Positions 14,823 to 22,617 of a stretch of DNA of 41,207 nucleotides are shown piece after piece. Location: assembly GCA_038206235.1 (NCBI GenBank), contig JBBRBB010000033.1, positions 1 to 41,207 on the forward strand, read 5' to 3'. A program made the position numbers and the translations under genes. The notes under the pieces were generated by a model. The model was not told the origin of the DNA. It did not search any database and saw only the letters and a list, made by a program, of their open reading frames with translations. How positions within the stretch are numbered: position 1 is the first letter of the stretch; every line of letters starts with the position of its first letter. This DNA is from JBBRBB01 sp038206235. GTDB taxonomy: Bacteria > Bacteroidota > Bacteroidia > Chitinophagales > Chitinophagaceae.

Positions 14823-15323
14823 ATGAAAGCAGCAGAAAACAACTTTAGCACAAATTTTTTTGAAAATTTTTCATTAAAAGCTACAAAGGCAACAGGAAGC
14901 ACCACAGGTTTCGTTATAGCATTCCTATCAATAGTAAGCTGGATTTTTGCAGGTTCATTTTTTAATTATTCGCAAAGCTGGTATCTCGTACTCACAAGCA
15001 CACCTACTATCATTACTTTTTTAATGGTTTTTTTAATTCAGAAATCACAAAATAAAGATTCACTTGCCATACAGCTTAAGCTCAATGAACTGGTTGCTGC
15101 ACATGAATTTGCCAGCAACCGGCTGGTGAATGTTGAAAATATGACTGAAGAGGAATTAAAAGTTCTAAAAAAATATTATTCTAAGCTTAGTGATTTTAGC
15201 AAACAGGAAGAAAACTTACATCAATCCCATTCCATTGATGAAACACATGAACTGCACGAAATAAAAAAAGAAATGGAAGATGAGTTGGACAGCAAATCAA
15301 AAAAATCTGAAGCTGAGCAATAG
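14823..15323 (+). CDS. Low-affinity iron permease family protein
   Basis: A 166-residue protein of the Iron_permease (PF04120-type) family. Two membrane helices are visible (about 27-48 and 55-72), followed by the family signature FLIQKSQNKDSLAIQLKLNELV and a long charged C-terminal tail (from about residue 105) predicted helical/coiled. The family was named from a yeast low-affinity iron transporter; bacterial members are poorly characterised and transport is not proven. A GGCAGT repeat array starts right after its stop codon. Confidence 0.85.
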   Translation: MKAAENNFSTNFFENFSLKATKATGSTTGFVIAFLSIVSWIFAGSFFNYSQSWYLVLTSTPTIITFLMVFLIQKSQNKDSLAIQLKLNELVAAHEFASNRLVNVENMTEEELKVLKKYYSKLSDFSKQEENLHQSHSIDETHELHEIKKEMEDELDSKSKKSEAEQ

Positions 15324-15390
15324 GCAATGGGCAGTAGACAGTAGGCAGTAGGCAGTAGGCAGTAGGCTGTAGTCAGTAGATAGTAGTAGT
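15324..15390 (+). repeat. (GGCAGTA)n tandem repeat array
   Basis: About nine degraded to perfect copies of a 7-nt unit (GGCAGTA, with GTAGACA, GGCTGTA and GTCAGTA variants) follow the iron permease gene. The same unit family (GGCAGTC/GGCAGTT) is found inside lpxB at about 10145-10182, and a weaker TTGACAGATGACAGTTG copy lies at 34598-34614. Confidence 0.8.
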
Positions 15391-15555
15391 GGAGAATAGA
15401 TATTAGGAATAGGGTCAGATTTCAAAGCAGGATTTCACTATCATAAGCAGTAACCGTTGCGATTACTGAAGGTTTACTCATTTTCAAACGTAATATTTAA
15501 TTTGAAGAATTTAAAAATCTGCAATCTAAAATCTGCAATCTTCAATCGAATTCCC

Positions 15556-15563
15556 TACTTTTG
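15556..15563 (+). promoter_or_regulatory. Candidate -7 box for rpsF operon
   Basis: TACTTTTG fits TAnnTTTG, 37 bases before the rpsF ATG. No convincing TTTG is visible 19-21 bases upstream, where a 13-bp word (AAAATCTGCAATC/TAAAATCTGCAATC) is tandemly repeated at about 15510-15541. Confidence 0.45.
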
Positions 15564-15599
15564 CCGCCCATTATTAATCATTAAAAATAAATCAGGGCA

Positions 15600-15956
15600 A
15601 TGAGCAATTATGAATTGATGGTGATTTTTACCCCTGTGCTTTCTGATGAGGAATTTAAAGCCGTTCAGAAAAAATATGCTGACTTCATTACCGAAAATGG
15701 CGGAAGCATTGCACACACCAATCCCTGGGGATTAAAACCACTGGCGTATCCTGTACAGAAAAAAACCACAGGCATCTACTGGGTTTTAGAATATGGTGCA
15801 CTATCCAGCTTCAATGAAAAGTTGAAAATTCAGCTTTTACGAGACGAACAGGTAATGCGTCATATAATTACACTACTTGATAAATATGCCGTTGAGTACA
15901 ATGAAAAAAAGAGAGGTGGCATACCTGCTAACATTGAAAAATTGGAGAAAGTTTAA
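15600..15956 (+). CDS. rpsF: 30S ribosomal protein S6
   Basis: A 118-residue protein with the S6 fold: YELMVIFTPVLSDEE at the start (beta 1), TNPWGLKPLAYPVQKKTTGIYWVLEY in the middle and LLRDEQVMRHIITL at the end. S6 binds S18 on the platform of the small subunit. It is the first gene of the rpsF-rpsR-rplI operon, two bases before rpsR. The usual single-stranded-DNA-binding gene between rpsF and rpsR of some phyla is absent, as is common in Bacteroidota. Confidence 0.98.
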   Translation: MSNYELMVIFTPVLSDEEFKAVQKKYADFITENGGSIAHTNPWGLKPLAYPVQKKTTGIYWVLEYGALSSFNEKLKIQLLRDEQVMRHIITLLDKYAVEYNEKKRGGIPANIEKLEKV

Positions 15957-15958
15957 TT

Positions 15959-16225
15959 ATGCCAAGACCAAATGAGATAAAATATTTAACGGCCATACGG
16001 CAGGAAAAGCCTAAGAAAAAATTCTGCCGTTTTAAAAAATACGGAATAAAATATATTGATTATAAAGACGTGGAATTTTTAAAGAAATTTATCAATGACC
16101 AGGGCAGAATTCTTCCCCGCCGCTTAACAGGTAATTCTTTAAAGTATCAGCGCAAGGTTGGCGACGCTGTAAAAAAAGCCCGTCAAATGGCTTTACTGCC
16201 TTATGTAACAGACCTGTTGAAATAG
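15959..16225 (+). CDS. rpsR: 30S ribosomal protein S18
   Basis: An 88-residue S18. It contains KKFCRFKKYGIKYIDYKD, then FLKKFINDQGRILPRRLTGN and KYQRKVGDAVKKARQMALLPY, which are the core family motifs that contact 16S rRNA and S6. It starts two bases after rpsF and is followed by rplI after 26 bases. Confidence 0.98.
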   Translation: MPRPNEIKYLTAIRQEKPKKKFCRFKKYGIKYIDYKDVEFLKKFINDQGRILPRRLTGNSLKYQRKVGDAVKKARQMALLPYVTDLLK

Positions 16226-16251
16226 TTTGAGCATCATCTAAAATCAAAAAC

Positions 16252-16698
16252 ATGCAAGTGATTTTAATTCAGGATATAGATAATCTTGGCGGACTTAACG
16301 ATGTGGTGAAAGTAAAAAATGGTTATGCCCGTAATTATCTCATCCCCAAAAAATATGCAGTAGAGGCCAGCCATACCAATTTAAAAAAGCTGGAAGAAAG
16401 ATTAAAAATTCTATCAAACAAAGAAGCCGGTGTACTTGCCGAAACAAATAAAGTAATCGAGGTGCTCAATGAATCTCCGTTAAGAATCGGCGCAAAAACA
16501 GGAACCAGCGGCAAAATTTTTGGCAGCGTTACCTCACTTCAAATAAGCCGCGCCATACAAAATCAAAAAGGTTATACCATTGACCGTAAGCGCATCACTA
16601 TTTTGGATGATGTTAAGGAGCTTGGAACTTACAAAGCTTTCATTGATTTTGGTAATGGAAATATTACTGAAGTACAATTCGAAGTTGTGGCAGAATAG
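16252..16698 (+). CDS. rplI: 50S ribosomal protein L9
   Basis: A 148-residue L9. The N-terminal domain MQVILIQDIDNLGGLNDVVKVKNGYARNYLIPK is the rRNA-binding motif, joined by a long helix (about 45-75) to a C-terminal domain with FGSVTSLQI and the usual VVAE-type end. It is the last gene of the operon, ending before the shared terminator at 16729-16757. Confidence 0.98.
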   Translation: MQVILIQDIDNLGGLNDVVKVKNGYARNYLIPKKYAVEASHTNLKKLEERLKILSNKEAGVLAETNKVIEVLNESPLRIGAKTGTSGKIFGSVTSLQISRAIQNQKGYTIDRKRITILDDVKELGTYKAFIDFGNGNITEVQFEVVAE

Positions 16699-16728
16699 AA
16701 AAGCGTAAACTTTAACTTATAAAATAAA

Positions 16729-16757
16729 AAGAGGCTGCCTTTTTAAAACAGCCTCTT
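16729..16757. terminator. Bidirectional terminator between rplI and rpsA
   Basis: AAGAGGCTG (16729-16737) pairs perfectly with CAGCCTCTT (16749-16757) around an 11-nt loop. The A-run before the stem serves as a T-run for the minus-strand rpsA transcript, and no long T-run follows on the plus strand, so efficiency is likely greater for rpsA. Confidence 0.75.
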
Positions 16758-16781
16758 GCCATGCAATGTTATCTTCATAAA

Positions 16782-18779
16782 TTATTTTTCTTCTTCTTTT
16801 TTCATCTTCTCTTTAATTTCTGCCAGAGCGCCTAAATCTCCCAGCGTAGCTTTTTCTACTTTCGTTTGAATGTTTTTAACCACCTTCTTCGTTTTTTCTT
16901 CATCAGCTCTTTCTTGTTTTATCGCTGCTTCTTTTTCTTCTGCTTTTGCCTGTTCCCAAATTTTTGTATGGCTAACTACAATTCGTTTTTCATTGCGGTC
17001 AAATTCAATTACCATAAATTTTGCAGACTCATCGGCCACTATACTTTTTCCATCTTCTTTTAGCAGGAAGCGGTTAGGAGCAAAGCCCTCTAATCCGTAA
17101 GGCAATTGCACCATAGCGCCTTTATCATCTCTGCGTATCACAGTACCATCATGCACGGAGCCTACCCCAAAAGTATCCTGTAAAGTATTCCACGGATCTT
17201 CTTCCAATTGCTTATGACCTAATTGTAATTTTCGATTTTCTTTATCAATACCCAGAATGATTACATTTATTTCAGCGCCGGTTTTTGTATAATCTGATGG
17301 ATGATTAAATCTTTTAAGCCAGCTTAAATCGCTAATGTGTATCATACCCCCAATGCCTGGTTCTAATTCAACAAATACACCGTAGGGCGTGATATTTTTT
17401 ACTAAACCCGCATGGCGGCTGCCCGCAGGAAATCGTTCTTCAATCGTTGTCCATGGATCTTCGCTAAGTTGCTTAATAGACAAGCTCATTTTACGCGATG
17501 CTTTATCCAGTGTAACTATTTTTGCTTCATGCTCATTGCTCAGCTTAAAGAATTCTTTTGCATTAATGGGTGTGTTTGCCCAGGTAATTTCACTCACATG
17601 AACAAGACCTTCAACGCCGGGTAATATTTCCAGGAAGGCGCCATAATCTTCAATATTCACAACCGTTCCCTTTACAACGGCTCCTTCATGTATCCAATCG
17701 GGCAATACCTCCCATGGATGCGGAGTAAGCTGCTTTAGTCCAAGACTGATTCGTTTTTTATCGTCATCAAAATCCAGAACCACAACCTGTAATTTTTGAT
17801 CAAGCTTTACTACCTCAGTTGGGTGCGAAATGCGCCCCCATGATATATCGGTAATGTATAGTAAACCATCAAGCCCGCCGAGATCCATAAATGCTCCAAA
17901 GTCTGTGATATTTTTAACCGTACCTTCCAGCACCTGTCCTTTTTCAAGCTTGCTGATAATATCTGCACGCTGCGCTTCTATATCACTTTCAATAAGAGCC
18001 TTGTGAGAAACAACTGCGTTCTTGATTGTCTCATTTACTTTAACCACTTTAAATTCCATTGTTTTGCCAACAAACTGGTCGTAATCGGTAACGGGCTTTA
18101 CGTCAATTTGCGAGCCGGGTAAAAAAGTTTCCATGCCAAACACATCAACAATAAGCCCGCCTTTTGTTTTGCTTGTAACCTGACCCGTAACCACCTCGCC
18201 TGTTTTATGCATTTCAACAATTCTTTCCCATGCCCGGTGTATGCGTGCCTGCTTGCGGCTAAGATTCAGATGACCTTCCCGGTCTTCTTTTTCTATTACC
18301 AGCACTTCAACTTCATCACCTACTTTCAGGTTTTGCAAATCGCGAAACTCATTTAATGAAATAAGCCCGTCACTTTTAAACCCGATGTTTACTACGGCAT
18401 CGGTTTTTGTTAACCCCACAAGAACACCCTTTACAATTTCGTTATCTTCAATAGCAACAAAAGTGTCTTCATAAACCTTGTCGTACTTTACTTTTTCTTC
18501 TTTTGGATAATTAGAAACATTTCGTTTATCAATGCTCCAGTCAAAATCATCATGAGGCGTATCTGCCTGCACTCCATTTTCTTGTTTAGATTCTGTTGCC
18601 GGAATTTCTTCTGAACCTTCAGGAGATTGTGTATCAGCAATAGCAGATGGTGTTTCAGGGGAAAGGTTTTCTTCAACAGGTTCATTTGTTATCGCTGCAG
18701 TTTCTTCCGATGCGTTTTCAGCAACCGGATTCAACTCCTGTGTTTCAGCGTTTGAATTAATAATATTGTTTTCACTCAT
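16782..18779 (-). CDS. rpsA: 30S ribosomal protein S1
   Basis: A 665-residue S1 with six S1 RNA-binding repeats, at about 115-177, 193-259, 280-349, 366-437, 453-524 and 540-606. The third to fifth carry the classic G-V-NI-D-GAF(M/L) and G-(L)-VH-SE/D-W patterns (for example VKNITDFGAFMDLGG and GLVHVSEITW). An acidic, Ser/Pro/Glu-rich extension of about 80 residues precedes the first repeat, and a charged helical tail follows the last. S1 recruits mRNA to the ribosome; in Bacteroidota, where Shine-Dalgarno pairing is weak, initiation is expected to depend strongly on other features. A terminator-like hairpin lies directly upstream of the start. Confidence 0.97.
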   Translation of the reverse strand: MSENNIINSNAETQELNPVAENASEETAAITNEPVEENLSPETPSAIADTQSPEGSEEIPATESKQENGVQADTPHDDFDWSIDKRNVSNYPKEEKVKYDKVYEDTFVAIEDNEIVKGVLVGLTKTDAVVNIGFKSDGLISLNEFRDLQNLKVGDEVEVLVIEKEDREGHLNLSRKQARIHRAWERIVEMHKTGEVVTGQVTSKTKGGLIVDVFGMETFLPGSQIDVKPVTDYDQFVGKTMEFKVVKVNETIKNAVVSHKALIESDIEAQRADIISKLEKGQVLEGTVKNITDFGAFMDLGGLDGLLYITDISWGRISHPTEVVKLDQKLQVVVLDFDDDKKRISLGLKQLTPHPWEVLPDWIHEGAVVKGTVVNIEDYGAFLEILPGVEGLVHVSEITWANTPINAKEFFKLSNEHEAKIVTLDKASRKMSLSIKQLSEDPWTTIEERFPAGSRHAGLVKNITPYGVFVELEPGIGGMIHISDLSWLKRFNHPSDYTKTGAEINVIILGIDKENRKLQLGHKQLEEDPWNTLQDTFGVGSVHDGTVIRRDDKGAMVQLPYGLEGFAPNRFLLKEDGKSIVADESAKFMVIEFDRNEKRIVVSHTKIWEQAKAEEKEAAIKQERADEEKTKKVVKNIQTKVEKATLGDLGALAEIKEKMKKEEEK

Positions 18780-18785
18780 AAAAAA

Positions 18786-18809
18786 AGCCCGATTGTTTTT
18801 ATTCGGGCT
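18786..18809 (-). promoter_or_regulatory. Terminator-like hairpin abutting the rpsA start
   Basis: On the minus strand AGCCCGA (18803-18809) pairs with TCGGGCT (18786-18792) around a 10-nt A-rich loop. The stem is followed by a T-run (18780-18786) that runs directly into the ATG at 18779-18777. With the -7 box at 18811-18818 the transcript would begin at or just before this stem-loop. It could be an attenuator, an S1 autoregulatory site or a 5' stabilising hairpin. Confidence 0.6.
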
Positions 18810-18810
18810 G

Positions 18811-18818
18811 CAAAACTA
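18811..18818 (-). promoter_or_regulatory. Candidate -7 box for rpsA
   Basis: TAGTTTTG on the minus strand fits TAnnTTTG and is 31 bases from the rpsA ATG. A GATAAAC tandem repeat (18826-18848) fills the space where the -33 element should be. Confidence 0.45.
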
Positions 18819-18825
18819 AGGAAAT

Positions 18826-18898
18826 TTATCGTTTATCGTTTATCGTTTATGGTTCCTTGTTTCTCGTTTCTTGCCTGCCCCGACAAAGGCGGGGTTTC
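18826..18898 (-). repeat. (GATAAAC/GAGAAAC)n repeat and CCCCG palindrome upstream of rpsA
   Basis: Read on the minus strand this is AAGAAACGAGAAACAAGG followed by three AAACGAT units up to the rpsA promoter. The distal end (18876-18894) is a short palindrome CCCCG-N7-CGGGG. Both pieces belong to interspersed families that recur elsewhere in the window. The segment lies between the cysteine desulfurase stop and rpsA, both on the minus strand. Confidence 0.7.
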
Positions 18899-18925
18899 TT
18901 GAATTTTGAATTTTGTTTCTTATAC

Positions 18926-20053
18926 CTATATCATTTCTTTCAATTTTTCAACAACCGTATCTGCTTCTTCTTTTGTATTATGCTTGCTGAATGAAAATCG
19001 AACTGTTACCTGGTCAGGATTATTATTGATGGCTTGTATTACATGGCTGCCCTGGTTTGCTCCGCTGGTACAGGCGCTGCCTCCGGATGCACAGATATTA
19101 TTAATGTCAAGATTAAATAAAAGCATTTCGCTTTTTTCTGTTTTGGAAAAGCCTACACTAAGCACAGCATATAAGCTTTTGCCAGAGGGATCTCCATTAA
19201 ACATAACGCCTTTAATATGTTTTTGCAATTGCTGCATCATATACATCTTAATGCTTTTAATGTAAGCGCTTTCATGTTCATAATTTTTAGTGGCTATTTC
19301 CAGCGCTTTTGCAAAGCCAACAATGCCGTATAAATTTTCGGTGCCTGCCCGCATGTTTCGCTCCTGTGAACCGCCATGTATGTATGGTTTTATTTTTACA
19401 TTTTCATTAATGTACAATATTCCTATTCCTTTTGGGCCATGAAATTTGTGGGCTGCGCCTGTAATAAAATGAACCGGTGTATTTCGCAAATCAAAAGGGA
19501 AATGACCCACTGTTTGCACTGTGTCGCTGTGGAAAATGGCATTGTATTTTTTACATAATTCCCCAACAGCATGTATATCGAGAAGGGTTCCTATTTCATT
19601 ATTGGCGTGCATTAATGTTACCAAACATTTTTCTTTACTTTCAGAAAGAAGCTGTTCCAAATGGTTCAAATCAATATGACCGTTGGGTAACAGATCAACA
19701 TAGCTTAGCGCTGCCTCTCCATTGCCATGCAAATGTTCAACTGTATGCAAAGTGCAATGGTGCTCAATTTTCGAAGTGATGATATTACGACAGCCCAAAT
19801 CTCTTACTGACTCTGTAATTGCGGTATTGCTGCTTTCCGTGCCGCCGCTGGTAAAAAATATTTCTGCCGGATGCGCATTAAGAATTTTTGCAACAGTTTT
19901 TCTTGCATTTTCAATAGCAAGCTTGCTTTCTCTGCCATAACTATAAATTGATGAAGGGTTTCCAAAATTCGTAGTTAGATAAGGCATCATTGCATCAAGC
20001 ACAGAAGCATCTAATGGCGTGGTGGCGGCGTTATCGAAATAAATTCGGTTCAT
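18926..20053 (-). CDS. Cysteine desulfurase (IscS/NifS family)
   Basis: A 375-residue PLP enzyme that releases sulphur from L-cysteine as a persulfide for Fe-S cluster or thio-modification pathways. Motifs are FDNAATTPLD, TSGGTESSNTAI, EHHCTLH, HANNEIGT, HSDTVQTVGH and the PLP lysine in GAAHKFHGPKG (Lys203). The catalytic Cys328 lies in GGSACTSGANQGSHV, a short loop of the NifS/IscS group I type. No iscU, iscR or other suf/isc genes adjoin it. The start ATG at 20053 is immediately preceded by a repeat array (20058-20092). Confidence 0.93.
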   Translation of the reverse strand: MNRIYFDNAATTPLDASVLDAMMPYLTTNFGNPSSIYSYGRESKLAIENARKTVAKILNAHPAEIFFTSGGTESSNTAITESVRDLGCRNIITSKIEHHCTLHTVEHLHGNGEAALSYVDLLPNGHIDLNHLEQLLSESKEKCLVTLMHANNEIGTLLDIHAVGELCKKYNAIFHSDTVQTVGHFPFDLRNTPVHFITGAAHKFHGPKGIGILYINENVKIKPYIHGGSQERNMRAGTENLYGIVGFAKALEIATKNYEHESAYIKSIKMYMMQQLQKHIKGVMFNGDPSGKSLYAVLSVGFSKTEKSEMLLFNLDINNICASGGSACTSGANQGSHVIQAINNNPDQVTVRFSFSKHNTKEEADTVVEKLKEMI

Positions 20054-20057
20054 GGCT

Positions 20058-20092
20058 CTTCGTTTCTCGTTTCTGGTTTCTCGTTTTTCGTT
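20058..20092 (-). repeat. (GAGAAAC)n repeat immediately upstream of the cysteine desulfurase
   Basis: On the minus strand, AACGAAAAACGAGAAACC-type units occupy the leader and end five bases before the ATG. The purine-rich strand is the coding strand, as in the other copies of this family. Confidence 0.7.
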
Positions 20093-20225
20093 GCATTCAA
20101 TTCCAGATGCATAACAAGGTATAAAAGAGTTCCCTTTTTTGGTAGGAACAAATGATTATAAATATTAAAAAGCCGGGTGCAAAAATATTTTAATTCAATG
20201 AGAAATTATTAACCCATAGTAGTAT

Positions 20226-20284
20226 TTTCTGCTCCCCTTTAGGGGCCGGGGGGTTTCTACTTCCCTTTAGGGGATTGGGAGGTG
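20226..20284. repeat. CCCCTTTAGGGG interspersed repeat, two copies
   Basis: Two near-identical units (CTCCCCTTTAGGGGCCGGGGGGTTTCTA and CTTCCCTTTAGGGGATTGGGAGGTGTCTG) lie in tandem between the phosphomutase stop and the cysteine desulfurase leader. Each carries a small CCCC/GGGG palindrome. Related TTAGGGGTTAGGGG words lie at 9612-9627 and 10908-10918. Confidence 0.65.
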
Positions 20285-20292
20285 TCTGCCCT

Positions 20293-21708
20293 TTACATAT
20301 ATTCTTTTATATCCTGCATTATGCGGCGGGCAATATTTTCAGCGGTGGTTTCAAAATTGCTTTCGGCATAAATACGAATGATGGGTTCTGTATTGCTGGT
20401 GCGCAAGTGCACCCAGTCGTTATCAAATTCAATCTTTAATCCGTCATCAGTATTTACAGGATTATTCTTATATTTATTTTGTATGCGTGAAAAGATTTTT
20501 TCAACGTCAACATTTCGTTCCAGCTCAATTTTATTCTTGCTCATAAAATAATCAGGATATTGCCGGCGCAATTGCAGGGCGCTTCTATTTGTTTGCGCTA
20601 TAAAGGTTAGAAACAAGGCAATACCTATTAGTGCGTCTCTTCCGTAATGCAGGTCGGGAATAATAATTCCGCCGTTGCCTTCGCCGCCGATAACAGCATT
20701 TACTTCTTTCATTTTTGCAATTACATTTACTTCGCCCACGGCGCTAGGAAAATATTTGCCTCCGTATTTTACGGTAATATCTTTTAGTGCACGTGTTGAT
20801 GAAAGATTGCTTACTGTATTTCCCCGCCCCACTGAACTCTCGTTCGGGCTGGCTTTTTTATTTTGCAGTACATAATCTGCAACAGCAACCAAGGTGTATT
20901 CTTCCCCAAACATAGAGCCGTCTTCGCATACAAAGCAAAGCCTGTCAACATCGGGGTCAACGGCTATTCCCAGGTGTGCGTGTTGCTTATTCACTTCCCG
21001 GCTAAGGTCGTTAAGATGCTGTGGCAAAGGCTCGGGGTTATGCGCAAACTTTCCGTTTATTTCTTCGTGCAATACAATAACTTCTTTTACGCCAAGAGCT
21101 TTTAGTAAAGCAGGAACTGCAATTACACCCGTGCTATTTATTCCGTCAACAATTATTTTGAATTTTTTTCTTTTGATGGCGCTTACATCAACAAGAGGAT
21201 AATTAACAACCGAGTCAATATGTTTTTGCAAAGCTGTTGTATCTTCTGTATAAGAACCCAATTTATCCACTGAAACAAAATTGAAATTTTCAGCTTCGGC
21301 AATTTTCAACAATGCTTCTCCTTCTGCCGCATCTATAAATTCCCCGTTGTTATTAAAGAGCTTTAATGCATTCCATTCTGCGGGGTTATGACTTGCAGTA
21401 ATTATAATTCCTCCGGCCGCATTATTAAATTGAACAGCCATTTCTACGGTGGGCGTGGTGCTTAAGCCAACATCAATTACATCAATTCCGCAGGCCATCA
21501 GGGTGCTGTTTGCTATATGCTGAATCATTTCGCCGCTTGTGCGGCTATCACGTCCGGTAACAACAACTTTTTTATTGCCTCTATGCTTTTGTAATAACCA
21601 TGTGGAATAAGCTGCGGTAAATTTTACAATATCAAGCGGGCTGAGTGACTCTCCGGGTTTGCCACCAATTGTTCCTCTTATGCCAGATATACTTTTAATT
21701 AACGCCAT
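20293..21708 (-). CDS. glmM: Phosphoglucosamine mutase / phosphomannomutase family protein
   Basis: A 471-residue alpha-D-phosphohexomutase. It starts ISGIRGTIGG (phosphate-contact loop), has the phosphoserine loop ITASHNPAEWNALK with Ser106, the metal loop IAVDPDVDRL (Asp251, Asp253, Asp255), the sugar-binding GGEGNGGIIIPD and the phosphate-binding RTSNTEPIIRIYAE near the C-terminus. All four active-site segments are intact. The RTSNTEPIIR ending and sequence order are typical of GlmM (glucosamine-6-P to glucosamine-1-P, for UDP-GlcNAc), but a phosphomannomutase/phosphoglucomutase role cannot be excluded. ATG at 21708 (MALIKSISG) is preferred to one seven codons upstream, because family members begin near this point. 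Confidence 0.9.
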   Translation of the reverse strand: MALIKSISGIRGTIGGKPGESLSPLDIVKFTAAYSTWLLQKHRGNKKVVVTGRDSRTSGEMIQHIANSTLMACGIDVIDVGLSTTPTVEMAVQFNNAAGGIIITASHNPAEWNALKLFNNNGEFIDAAEGEALLKIAEAENFNFVSVDKLGSYTEDTTALQKHIDSVVNYPLVDVSAIKRKKFKIIVDGINSTGVIAVPALLKALGVKEVIVLHEEINGKFAHNPEPLPQHLNDLSREVNKQHAHLGIAVDPDVDRLCFVCEDGSMFGEEYTLVAVADYVLQNKKASPNESSVGRGNTVSNLSSTRALKDITVKYGGKYFPSAVGEVNVIAKMKEVNAVIGGEGNGGIIIPDLHYGRDALIGIALFLTFIAQTNRSALQLRRQYPDYFMSKNKIELERNVDVEKIFSRIQNKYKNNPVNTDDGLKIEFDNDWVHLRTSNTEPIIRIYAESNFETTAENIARRIMQDIKEYM

Positions 21709-21726
21709 AAGAAATTTGTATGTTCG

Positions 21727-21734
21727 CAAACATA
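21727..21734 (-). promoter_or_regulatory. Candidate -7 box for the phosphomutase gene
   Basis: TATGTTTG on the minus strand fits TAnnTTTG, 18 bases from the chosen ATG at 21708. If used, it also argues against the upstream ATG at 21729, which would overlap the box. Confidence 0.45.
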
Positions 21735-22400
21735 GAGCAAAAAAGCCGAACTTTTAAAAGGATAAATGATTGCTGAAAAGAAATAAATTTTAGTACCTTT
21801 TTTATTTATGTAAAACGATTACTATAATATTCTTACCCTTGAATTTCATAGCAAATTTCTTTGATACTCGTGGCATTCATATTTTTTTTTACACTAAGAT
21901 GTACAGAAGATGTATTTATGCGTATTGTAATTTTTTTATTTCCCGATAACAAACTTCACATCGTTCTCTTCATTTTCCTTGCTTATATGCAAAGTATACT
22001 CCTGCATTTAAGTAAGATAATTTAATTGGTAACTGTTACTTACTTTCATCGACTCCACCTTTTTTTGGAGCCGAATTTTATGAGTCAGTAATCATTTACC
22101 CTACAAAACATTTTGTCTTGCAATAACTTCTCCTCTCAGCATAAGCGCTGCCATATAAATGTTAGGTAATTGTCCGCTCATACCAATCGTGATTGGTACA
22201 TTAGATTGCAAAGATTTCTTTATTTCAATATTACCGTTGGCAAGAACGCGGCTTTACCGAATGGTATCACAAATAACCTTACAGTTATTGAACAAGATTT
22301 TATCATACTTGGACTAAGAGAAAATGTGTGAGAAGCATTTCGAAAAATGCAGCGTTTAGGGCTTTTTTGGTGCAACGAAAAAATCGTAAATATGTAAATC
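21735..22400. other. Gene-poor region with decayed coding traces
   Basis: About 660 bp without a convincing complete gene. On the minus strand 22101-22253 is open for 50 codons and reads like real protein (it includes SNVPITIGMSGQLPNIY and AALMLRGEVIARQ), ending in TAG. It is interrupted just upstream by an in-frame TAA (22254-22256), and the frame stays open for about 19 further codons beyond that. A 23-codon minus-strand reading (21936-22007, MQEYTLHISKENEEN...) also looks protein-like. I could not assign either to a family. The region is AT-rich and resembles the remains of a lost accessory gene. Confidence 0.4.
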
Positions 22401-22556
22401 ATGAAAACAAAGAAAACAACGACAAAGAAAAAACTCCCCAAAGGATTTAAGGTGAACCCATCTTTGAACAACACATATGCAGACCAGCCAATATTTAAAG
22501 ATAAGGTTGAAAGAGCTAACCACATTTTAAAAACGGTTGGACTACCGAAGATATAA
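22401..22556 (+). CDS. Small basic protein, 51 codons
   Basis: A 51-residue ORF beginning MKTKKTTTKKKLPKGFKVN, continuing SLNNTYADQPIFKDKVERAN and ending HILKTVGLPKI. The Lys-rich head followed by a protein-like helical tail, a normal ATG and Bacteroidota-like codon use make it more convincing than chance. No function can be assigned. It lies alone on the plus strand between the phosphomutase and NlpC/P60 genes and is opposed by no better minus-strand ORF. Confidence 0.5.
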   Translation: MKTKKTTTKKKLPKGFKVNPSLNNTYADQPIFKDKVERANHILKTVGLPKI

Positions 22557-22617
22557 ATGCTGATGACCCACAGTCTGCAATTGCTTTACCAAAATATTAT
22601 GCAATTGTATGGTACAA

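Noticed and set aside
22220..22525. 101-codon minus-strand ORF
   Set aside because: Overlaps the better plus-strand small ORF at 22401-22556 and has no recognisable domain; its hydrophobic stretch arises from A/T-rich complement.
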